A stretch of DNA of 11,502 nucleotides from NCBI GenBank assembly GCA_964434165.1, contig CAYSUS010000168.1:1-11502 (forward strand). The letters are read 5' to 3'. The number at the start of each line of letters is the position of its first letter. The first letter of the stretch is position 1. A program made the translations under genes and the position numbers. Of the stretch, positions 6,056 to 11,502 are shown in pieces. The notes under the pieces were generated by a model. It was not told the origin of the DNA. It saw only the letters and a list, made by a program, of their open reading frames with translations, and made no database searches. Source of the stretch: CAYSUS01 sp964434165. GTDB taxonomy: Bacteria > Planctomycetota > Planctomycetia > Pirellulales > Thermoguttaceae.

Positions 6056-6813
6056 TCCCCGCGGAAGCGGAGCGTCAGACGCCAGCGGAGGAGGCTCTCG
6101 TAGGCCCGCATGCTGCCCACGCGCTGCCGGGTCTGAGGATTGCCGTCGAACAGAAGCTGCATGCCCGGCCCCTCGGACGCCGGGTCGCAGCGGGTCTTGA
6201 ACGCGATGGCCAGGGCCAGGAAGCTCTTGGCCCGGCTGGGGTGGCGGGCAAGGCCCGCCGCGCCGAAGCGGAAGGTCTCCTTGTCGATCTGCAGCCGCAC
6301 CCACGGCTCGTAGCAGACCACGTCGATCAACTCCCGCCACGCGGTCTCCAGCTTCAACCGGGCGACGTCGCGCCAGGCCACGCCCCCTTCCCCCGCCTCG
6401 ACCATCTGGCGGTCCGCCGCCACCGTGGTCTCGGACGTCTGCACCTGGACTGCGTCGAAATAGACGATCTCCTCCCACGGCGCGAGCGTCGCCGCGCCGC
6501 GGTGATGGAACAGGAATCCCTCGGCGGTCACCTGGGCGCGGCGGACCTCGATCAGCGGCGGCGCCTCCACCACGTCGGCTTGCGGCACGATGAGCACCGG
6601 CACGCCGTCGCGCCGCAGATCGGCGGCCGCGTGCAAGGCAACGGCGTGGGCGACGTCGGAGGCCAGGATCCCCGGCTGCACGGCCAAGTCGCGCTGGAGG
6701 TCGGCCCGCACGCGGCCGAGGATCGGCGCGAGGACCTCCGCGGTCCGAATCACGTCCAACTCAACGGCCTCGCACCGCAGGATGGCGTAGCGTTCGTCGG
6801 TCGCCTCGCTCAC
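6052..6813 (-). CDS. Unrecognised soluble protein
   Basis: A 253-aa protein starting at GTG 6813, with GGGGAG 8 nt upstream and a candidate promoter at 6867-6895 that gives a leader of about 47 nt. The frame is open further upstream, but that extension is Pro/Arg-rich and lies before the predicted transcription start. There is no signal peptide or membrane helix. The N-terminal 80 residues alternate strand- and helix-like stretches (YAILRCEAVELDVIRTAEVL, then GVPVLIVPQADVV), suggesting a small alpha/beta domain. Residues 88-125 (VRRAQVTAEGFLFHHRG, then PWEEIVYFDAVQVQ) read like a beta-rich, PH-like segment. The C-terminal half is mixed, ending RWRLTLRFRGE. It recalls uncharacterised planctomycete proteins, but I assign no function. 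Confidence 0.72.
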   Translation of the reverse strand: MSEATDERYAILRCEAVELDVIRTAEVLAPILGRVRADLQRDLAVQPGILASDVAHAVALHAAADLRRDGVPVLIVPQADVVEAPPLIEVRRAQVTAEGFLFHHRGAATLAPWEEIVYFDAVQVQTSETTVAADRQMVEAGEGGVAWRDVARLKLETAWRELIDVVCYEPWVRLQIDKETFRFGAAGLARHPSRAKSFLALAIAFKTRCDPASEGPGMQLLFDGNPQTRQRVGSMRAYESLLRWRLTLRFRGE

Positions 6814-6866
6814 GGCTCGGTCTCCCCGGCCGGACCGATCAGGGAAGGGGGATCGTTCCAGGTAGG

Positions 6867-6895
6867 AGCATAGAGGGGACGGGCCGTCGGGACAA
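6867..6895 (-). promoter_or_regulatory. candidate promoter of the 253-aa protein gene
   Basis: Minus strand: TTGTCC (6895-6890), a 17-nt spacer and TATGCT (6872-6867) followed by CC. It supports the GTG start at 6813. Confidence 0.45.
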
Positions 6896-6992
6896 GGGCT
6901 CGGCGGCGGCCAGGCGAGCGGGCCGCCCCGGTTTCGCCCAAGCCTAACGCGATGCAAGCGGCGCGTTAACCGGGAAGCCGCTCGGGCCCCGG

Positions 6993-7007
6993 CGGCCGAA
7001 GAGGCCG
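6993..7007 (-). terminator. small hairpin after the sialidase-like gene
   Basis: On the minus strand CGGCC, loop TCTTC, GGCCG, lying 8 nt past the stop at 7015. The stem is only 5 bp and has no T run; weak candidate. Confidence 0.22.
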
Positions 7008-7014
7008 GCGCTGG

Positions 7015-8262
7015 CTACTTCCGCGCCCCGCCGGCCCGATTGACCAGCATGCGCTGCCGCGCCTGGGGCGAGGTCCAGCGCCCCTGGAGAACGTCCTCCT
7101 CGCGGAACCGGGCGAGGAGGATCTCGGCATCGGTGTAGCGGTTGCGGTCGTAGAGGATGAAGATCGTGCCGTCCGGGGCCTGGAAGCCGTCGGGATACGA
7201 CACGCCCACGCGCTCGTCCAACACCAGCCCGCCCTCCCAGTTCTTGCCGTCGTCCTCCGAGAGCATCGCGGTCAGGTGCGACCGCCTGGGCGTGCGCTGG
7301 TCGATGCGTCCATGCTTGACCAGCAGCAGCCGGCCCGATTCGAGGCGGCGCAGGAAGAACCGCGCGTTGATGTGCGGGAACCTCCGCCGCGGAGGCGTCC
7401 ACGTGCGGCCGCGATCGTCGGAGCAGGTCTCGAAAATCCCGTCGAGCGTTCGCGCGAGCATCCACAACCGGCCGTCGCGGAGCTCGACGACCATGTGCTC
7501 GTCGAAGTTGAAACGCGGAAACCGCACGCCCCCACGGCGCTTCCAGGTGCGCCCTCCGTCGCTCGAGGCGAACAGGTGCGCCATCCGCATCGCGTCCAGC
7601 TCGCGGAACCGGTCTCTGAAGTCCGACGGGACCGCCGCGCGGTCGAAGGTCTTGCGGTGCTTCTCGGTCGAGGCGTGAATCATGCCCCGCGACCAGAGCG
7701 AGATCGGCATCAGCCACTCCCCGCTGTTGAGCACGAGCGGCTTGTTGAGCGTGGCCCCGTGCCAGAGGCGCTGCGGCGGCGACCAGTTCGGCTGCCCGGC
7801 GTCGGGGTTTTCGCAGGTGATCGTCCAGGCCCCGGCGCGGCCGTCGAAGAACCCCATCGACTGGTCGAAGAAGAGCCAGAGGCGACCGCGGGGGTCGGTC
7901 CAGAAGTTGCCGACCAGCGCGCGGCGGGGAAGGCCGGACGGGGCGTCGCCCGGATCGATCACCAGGCGCGGCCGGGACCAGGTTTGGCCGTCATCGTCGC
8001 TGGAAGCCGCGACGAGATAGCCGAGCTCGCTGTCCCCTCCGCTGATCCAGGCCGCCCAAATGTGCCCGCCGGGAGTGCGGTCCATGCCCAGCACCATGTT
8101 GACGTCGCGCGAGTCGTCGGCGTACTGCGGGCCCGGGGCCGTGAGGACCGCGGGAGCCTCCAGCGCCAAGTCGTCCGCGGCCGGCCCGGGCGCGGCGACG
8201 GCCACGACAATCGCCACGATACCCGTGATCCACGCCGCGCAGCGCCGTTTGGGCTCTCGCAT
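7015..8262 (-). CDS. Exported sialidase-like (BNR/Asp-box) beta-propeller protein
   Basis: A 415-aa protein with four Asp-box motifs (S-x-D-x-G-x-T/N-W) ending at W95, W240, W288 and W342: SDDDGQTW, SSDGGRTW, SDDRGRTW and SEDDGKNW. These mark a sialidase-type six-bladed propeller. Residues 1-29 (KRR, a hydrophobic run, then APGPA) are a Sec signal peptide, so it acts in the periplasm or outside. GVSYPDGFQAPDGTIFILYDRNR-type sequence near 353-375 contains Y356, a candidate for the catalytic Tyr. Several Arg could form the carboxylate-binding triad, but I cannot place them. Start ATG 8262 has AGGGAG (8275-8270) 7 nt upstream and a promoter at 8324-8353. It is divergent from the oxidoreductase gene. 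Exo-alpha-sialidase activity is possible; another glycan substrate is equally plausible. Confidence 0.85.
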   Translation of the reverse strand: MREPKRRCAAWITGIVAIVVAVAAPGPAADDLALEAPAVLTAPGPQYADDSRDVNMVLGMDRTPGGHIWAAWISGGDSELGYLVAASSDDDGQTWSRPRLVIDPGDAPSGLPRRALVGNFWTDPRGRLWLFFDQSMGFFDGRAGAWTITCENPDAGQPNWSPPQRLWHGATLNKPLVLNSGEWLMPISLWSRGMIHASTEKHRKTFDRAAVPSDFRDRFRELDAMRMAHLFASSDGGRTWKRRGGVRFPRFNFDEHMVVELRDGRLWMLARTLDGIFETCSDDRGRTWTPPRRRFPHINARFFLRRLESGRLLLVKHGRIDQRTPRRSHLTAMLSEDDGKNWEGGLVLDERVGVSYPDGFQAPDGTIFILYDRNRYTDAEILLARFREEDVLQGRWTSPQARQRMLVNRAGGARK

Positions 8263-8323
8263 GGTCGGTCTCCCTTCGTTCGGACGGACGTGCCTGCGGT
8301 GGGTGCCCCAATTGCCAGGCTCC

Positions 8324-8353
8324 ACTATAGGCGCGGCCCGGCGGCGCCGGCAA
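8324..8353 (-). promoter_or_regulatory. promoter of the sialidase-like gene
   Basis: Minus strand: TTGCCG (8353-8348), an 18-nt spacer and TATAGT (8329-8324). The predicted leader is about 55 nt, agreeing with the ATG at 8262. Confidence 0.5.
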
Positions 8354-8526
8354 ACGCCGGCCTGGCCCTCGGTCGCAAGCGGCTGCCGCGAAGCGACTTG
8401 CGTCGGCGGAGCTCCCACCGCCTTCGCCGACCGTCGGACGAGACTGGCCCTCCGTGGGCGATCGATTACATTGGACACTGCCGCTCGCTTCCGGGCGGAG
8501 CGGGGGCATGATGAGACGGCACGGGG

Positions 8527-8571
8527 CGTTCCCACGCAGCATCCGGCAGACGTTCCCACGCAGAGCGTGGG
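8527..8571 (+). repeat. CGTTCCCACGCAG direct repeat with CCCACGC/GCGTGGG hairpin
   Basis: CGTTCCCACGCAG occurs at 8527-8539 and 8551-8563, 24 nt apart. The second copy continues into a perfect 7-bp hairpin, CCCACGC (8555-8561), AGA, GCGTGGG (8565-8571). The first copy's CCCACGC could pair with the same right arm instead. The motif resembles the GTTCCCACGC...GCGTGGGAAC palindromes I know as dispersed repeats in various bacteria. Here the right end lacks the final AAC, so it may be a decayed copy. It ends 3 nt before the purine-rich ribosome-binding stretch of the next gene. Confidence 0.6.
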
Positions 8572-8591
8572 CGCGAGGAGAAGGTGAGTCC

Positions 8592-9866
8592 ATGACGCGC
8601 GATTGCACGAAGACCACGCGACGGCGCTTTCTGGGGCGGTCGGCGGCCGCGGCAGCCGCGCTGGCCGTGCCCCGCTGGATCCCCGCGACCGCCCGGGGCG
8701 CCGGGGGCAAGCCCGGCCCCGGCGAGCAGGTTGTGGTCGGTTTCATCGGCACGGGCAACCGCGCCCGCCAGTTGATGGACCATTTGCCCGAGGGTGGCCG
8801 CATCGTGGCCATCAGCGACTGCTACGTGCAGCGGATGACCGAGACCCTCAGCCAGAAGAAGACGGCGTGGAGGACCTACCACGACTACCGCGCGATGCTC
8901 GATGGGGAGAAGCTGGACGCGGTGGTCGTGGGCACGCCCGACCACGGCCGCGTCCTGGTCTCGATCCACGCGGTGCAGGCCGGGCTGGACGTGTATGCCG
9001 AGAAGCCGCTCACGCTGACCATCGCCGAGGGCCGCGTGCTGGTCGATCACGTGCGCAAGCACCGGCGGGTCTTTCAGGTCGGCTCGCAGCAGCGGACCAT
9101 GGAGATGAACCGCTTCGCCTGCGAGCTGGTGCGCACGGGCAGGATCGGCAAGCTCCGAGCGGTACAGGCGGTGCGATACCCGGGACCGCGGCGCTACGAG
9201 GGTCTGCCCGAGGAGGAGATTCCCGAGGGCGACAACTGGGACATGTGGCAGGGGCAGGCGCCCGGCCGGCCGTTCAACCACCAGCTCCAGTTCGCCTGGA
9301 TGCAGTGGTGGGATTACAGCGGCGGCCAGATGACCAACTGGGGCGCCCACGGCTGCGACCAGGTGCAGTGGGCGCTGGGCATGTGCGAGAGCGGACCGGT
9401 CGAGGTCTGGCCGATCACCGCGGGCTGGCACGGCGCGGTGGGCATGAAGTACGCCGGCGGGGTCGAAGTCCGCTACGACCTGGACAAGGGGCCGATGGGC
9501 GGGGCGGTCTTCACCGGCGCGGACTGCAAGATCGAGATCAACCGCAACAAGTTCACCACCAACCCGCCGGACTTCGTCCAGAACCCGCCCGAGCCGGCCA
9601 AGGCCAGGATCTGGGAAGGCCCGGGCTGGATCGCGCGCCCGCACCTGCAGAACTGGCTCGATTGCATCAAGACCCGCCAGCGGCCCAACGCCGACGTGGA
9701 GATCGGCCATCGGTCGGTCTCGATCTGCCATTTGGCCAACATCGCCCGGCAAGTCGGGCGCCGGCTCCGCTGGGATCCGGACAAGGAGGTCTTCCCGGGG
9801 GACGAGCAGGCGAACCAGCTCCTGGATCGGCCGAAGCGCAAGGGGTACGAGCTGCCGCCGGTGTGA
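8592..9866 (+). CDS. Tat-exported Gfo/Idh/MocA family oxidoreductase
   Basis: A 424-aa protein. The N-terminus has a twin-arginine motif, T9-R-R-R-F-L-G15, followed by an Ala-rich hydrophobic stretch, so it is exported folded through Tat. The Rossmann motif GFIGTGN (50-56) binds NAD(P). AEKPL (136-140) holds the family Lys-Pro (K138-P139). NWGAHGCDQVQWALG (249-263) matches the planctomycete form of the conserved His/Asp segment (H253, D256). The C-terminal half fits the GFO_IDH_MocA C-terminal domain. ATG 8592 is preceded by AAGGTG (8581-8586), 5 nt away, within the purine stretch GAGGAGAAGGTGAG. The family acts on sugars or sugar-like substrates, sometimes with tightly held cofactor. The neighbouring exported sialidase-like gene suggests glycan metabolism; the exact reaction is unknown. 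Confidence 0.92.
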   Translation: MTRDCTKTTRRRFLGRSAAAAAALAVPRWIPATARGAGGKPGPGEQVVVGFIGTGNRARQLMDHLPEGGRIVAISDCYVQRMTETLSQKKTAWRTYHDYRAMLDGEKLDAVVVGTPDHGRVLVSIHAVQAGLDVYAEKPLTLTIAEGRVLVDHVRKHRRVFQVGSQQRTMEMNRFACELVRTGRIGKLRAVQAVRYPGPRRYEGLPEEEIPEGDNWDMWQGQAPGRPFNHQLQFAWMQWWDYSGGQMTNWGAHGCDQVQWALGMCESGPVEVWPITAGWHGAVGMKYAGGVEVRYDLDKGPMGGAVFTGADCKIEINRNKFTTNPPDFVQNPPEPAKARIWEGPGWIARPHLQNWLDCIKTRQRPNADVEIGHRSVSICHLANIARQVGRRLRWDPDKEVFPGDEQANQLLDRPKRKGYELPPV

Positions 9867-9906
9867 GGCGCGCGGGGGTGACCGACAGGTGGCGGCCGGG
9901 AGTGTT

Positions 9907-9960
9907 TTGGGGGCGGCGGCGAGGCCGAGCCAGTCGCGGCAGTCCCGCCGAACGCCCCAA
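9907..9960 (+). terminator. GC-rich stem-loop after the oxidoreductase gene
   Basis: TTGGGG (9907-9912) pairs with CCCCAA (9955-9960) and CGGCGG (9914-9919) with CCGCCG (9945-9950), separated by a small internal loop. It lies 40 nt after the oxidoreductase stop and 15 nt before the next promoter. There is no T run. Confidence 0.38.
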
Positions 9961-9975
9961 GCCCCCCAGTTTCCC

Positions 9976-10003
9976 TTGACCCGACGCCAAGCTGTGGGAT
10001 AAT
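9976..10003 (+). promoter_or_regulatory. strong sigma70-like promoter of the lipoprotein gene
   Basis: TTGACC (9976-9981), a 16-nt spacer and GATAAT (9998-10003) followed by CC. Each box matches at 5 of 6. The predicted leader is about 48 nt to the ATG at 10058. Confidence 0.65.
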
Positions 10004-10057
10004 CCGGCCGCGCTCGGATGGATCGGTCTTCAAGAACGGAATCGGGAGTCGCGCAAA

Positions 10058-10705
10058 ATGATGCGCCCAGGCGATGGCGGTCGGCGGCGAGGGCTTGCCG
10101 CGGTGGGGTTGTTCGTGCTCTTGGGCCTGGCTGCGGCCGGCTGCCGCTCGCCGTATCACGCCGACCGCGGCGCGCTGACCGGCGGTCTGCTGGGAGCCGG
10201 CACGGGGGCGATCCTGGGGGAGGTCATCTCGGACAAGCCCGGCGCGGGCGCGGCCATCGGCGCCGGGATCGGGGCCGTGACCGGTGGCCTGATCGGCAAC
10301 GGGCTGGACGAGGTCGAGGCCAAGAACCGGGCCATGATCGCCCAGCAGATGGGCCGCCCGGTTCGACCCGGCGCGGTCTCGATCGACGACGTGGTGGCCA
10401 TGACGCGTGCCGGCGTGGCCGAGGAGCTGATCGTCAACCACGTGCGCAACAACGGGGTCGCCAGGCCGCTTCAATCGAGCGATCTGATCGTGCTCCAGCA
10501 GCAGGGGGTGAGCACGCGGGTGATCGCGGCCATGCAGGAGCCGCCGGCGGCGGCCGCCCCGGCCCCGGTGATCGTGGAGCCGGCCCCGGCCCCGGTGATC
10601 GTCGAGGAATATCACTATGGGCCGGCCTGGGGCCCGCCGCGCTACTGGCACCGTCCCTGCCGTCCCCGGCCGGGCGTCAGTTGGGGTATTTCGGTGAGGA
10701 ATTAG
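10058..10705 (+). CDS. Glycine-zipper lipoprotein
   Basis: A 215-aa protein. RRR (9-11), a hydrophobic run and LAAAGC put a lipidated Cys at residue 29. Residues 38-83 are a glycine-zipper segment with repeated small-residue spacing (ALTGGLLGAGTGAILG, then AGAAIGAGIGAVTGGLIG), typical of outer-membrane-associated lipoproteins. Residues 107-160 hold two similar helical units (DDVVAMTRAGVAEELIVNHV and SDLIVLQQQGVSTRVIAAM), a pattern I have seen in envelope proteins. Next comes a two-copy PAPVIVE repeat (about 168-183), then an aromatic, Pro-rich tail with YHYGPAWGPPRYWHRP. ATG 10058 has GGGAG (10044-10048) 9 nt upstream; ATG 10061 is an alternative. A structural or envelope role is likely; no enzyme signature is present. 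Confidence 0.85.
   Translation: MMRPGDGGRRRGLAAVGLFVLLGLAAAGCRSPYHADRGALTGGLLGAGTGAILGEVISDKPGAGAAIGAGIGAVTGGLIGNGLDEVEAKNRAMIAQQMGRPVRPGAVSIDDVVAMTRAGVAEELIVNHVRNNGVARPLQSSDLIVLQQQGVSTRVIAAMQEPPAAAAPAPVIVEPAPAPVIVEEYHYGPAWGPPRYWHRPCRPRPGVSWGISVRN
10561..10602 (+). repeat. 27-nt period direct repeat inside the lipoprotein gene
   Basis: GGCCCCGGTGATCGT occurs at 10561-10575 and 10588-10602. It encodes the repeated PAPVIVE unit, period 9 residues, and may vary in copy number by slippage. Confidence 0.6.
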
Positions 10706-10881
10706 GCGTTTCCGGCACGGCCATTGCGGCTCGCGGCTGACCGGCCCTTCTGGTGGTTTGCCCCGCCCCCGAATGCAACCTAGGCTTGTATAGGGTCTAG
10801 AGTTCGGGTGTTGCCGGCCTTCTCGTCGCTGCTTGTCGGGCGTCTCAGGCCGGCTTACGGAACCGGGAGCTTCCGCCCGTC

Positions 10882-11502
10882 ATGGCCGCGAGCGTTGGCG
10901 ATACCCTTGCGAAATCGCAGTCGGGGTTTGTCCCCGTGGCCGTGGAGACGCTCTGCCCCGACACGGGGCTGGACTTCGACCTCTACATCCAGCCTTCGCC
11001 GGACGCCCCGCCGTTTCTCTACCGCGAGTCGCGTTATCCGCTGCAGCAGGAGGACCTCGGCCGGCTCGCGGAGCAGGGGGTCGATCGTCTCTTCATCCCG
11101 GCGGGCAAGAGCGCAGCCTACCAGCAGTATCTCCGCCGGATCGTGGTGCGCAACGAGCGCCTCCGTCCCACGCAGCGATACATGCTGCTGAAGAAGGCCA
11201 ACCGCGCGCTGTTCGAGTCGGCCTTCCGCAGCGGCATCCCGGGGCGGATGGTCGAGTTCGCCGAGCAGTTCGGCCGGCAGATCATGGAGCTGGTTTGCCA
11301 TCGCGACATGGTGCTGTATCACCTGTTTTCGGTGATGGACCACGACTACCTGACCTACACCCACCTGACCAACGTCTGCACCTACTCGGTGGCGCTGGCC
11401 CACTGGTGTCGCATCCGCAAGCCCGCCGAGCTGGGCTCGGTGGCCACGGGGGCCATGCTCCACGACCTGGGCAAGCGGCACGTGCCGCCGGCGATCCTCA
11501 AC
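10882..11502 (+). CDS. HD-GYP domain protein, 5' part (cut by window end)
   Basis: 207 codons, open at the window edge. ATG 10882 is the first start codon after an in-frame TAG at 10798. GGGAG at 10865-10869 is a distant ribosome-binding candidate. Residues 15-90 (VPVAVETLCPDTGLDFDLYIQ, then RLAEQGVDRLFIPAG) form the N-terminal domain often found before HD-GYP domains in this type of protein. A helical region follows, and the HD domain begins near 155: H161 in THLTNV, then H194-D195 with G197-K198 in MLHDLGKRHVPPAILN. That is the start of the HD-GYP metal site; the GYP motif would lie beyond the window. HD-GYP enzymes hydrolyse cyclic di-GMP or related dinucleotides. There is no signal peptide, so it is probably cytoplasmic. 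No good promoter was found; TATAGG at 10789-10794 lacks a -35. Confidence 0.86.
   Translation, partial: MAASVGDTLAKSQSGFVPVAVETLCPDTGLDFDLYIQPSPDAPPFLYRESRYPLQQEDLGRLAEQGVDRLFIPAGKSAAYQQYLRRIVVRNERLRPTQRYMLLKKANRALFESAFRSGIPGRMVEFAEQFGRQIMELVCHRDMVLYHLFSVMDHDYLTYTHLTNVCTYSVALAHWCRIRKPAELGSVATGAMLHDLGKRHVPPAILN

Larger units (their letters stand above)
8263..8591. other. Divergent intergenic region, sialidase-like / oxidoreductase
   Basis: About 329 bp. It holds the leftward promoter (8324-8353), a poor rightward -10 candidate TACATT (8467-8472) without a clear -35, and the GTTCCCACGC repeat pair next to the oxidoreductase ribosome-binding site. Open frames cross the whole region but show no recognisable protein. 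The shared spacer would permit joint regulation of the two genes; no operator palindrome stood out. Confidence 0.5.

Noticed and set aside
9473..10651. Minus-strand open frame spanning the oxidoreductase 3' end and the lipoprotein
   Set aside because: It runs antisense across two supported genes, a promoter and a hairpin; its composition is that of a shadow.
10855..11481. Minus-strand open frame of 208 codons at the right end
   Set aside because: The plus strand encodes an HD-GYP protein with the HD metal site. The minus product is a shadow.

Overview
The window is GC-rich, densely coding DNA from a bacterium that is most likely a member of the Planctomycetota. Four things point there. A large membrane protein opens with a degenerate J-like domain (FDPYVEWLGFPP...NHYEILGI) and ends in a helical module, both of which I know as recurrent planctomycete architecture. 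There is a Tat-exported Gfo/Idh/MocA oxidoreductase, an exported Asp-box sialidase-like protein, and an exported SMP-30/gluconolactonase-like propeller. No tRNA, rRNA, CRISPR array, intact transposase or phage gene was seen.

Layout. 1-95 (-) is the 5' end of an unidentified gene behind a good promoter. 339-1607 (+) holds the SMP-30-like propeller and a small two-helix membrane protein, probably one operon. 1671-4058 (-) is the J-like membrane protein, convergent with that pair. A long non-coding stretch of about 650 bp with a large stem-loop separates it from 4713-5372 (+), an exported COMT-type methyltransferase. A structured spacer follows, then a strong promoter leading into a broken patatin-like gene (5681-5952). 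6052-6813 (-) is an unrecognised 253-aa protein, and 7015-8262 (-) is the sialidase-like protein. The latter is divergent from 8592-9866 (+), the Tat-exported oxidoreductase, whose leader carries a repeated GTTCCCACGC element. 10058-10705 (+) is a glycine-zipper lipoprotein, and 10882-11502 (+) is the 5' part of an HD-GYP gene cut by the window edge.

Function. Most products carry an export signal or membrane anchor (propeller, small membrane protein, J-like protein, methyltransferase, sialidase-like protein, oxidoreductase, lipoprotein), so the window is mainly cell-envelope and extracytoplasmic biology. The propeller, sialidase-like protein and oxidoreductase fit carbohydrate handling outside the cytoplasm. 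The genes are mostly single units with their own sigma70-like promoters. No defence or biosynthetic cluster is evident. The most unusual items are the exported COMT-like enzyme that keeps the metal ligands but lacks the catalytic lysine, the CXXCH motif in the propeller, the truncated patatin gene with its promoter intact, and the stem-loop/repeat elements in the spacers.
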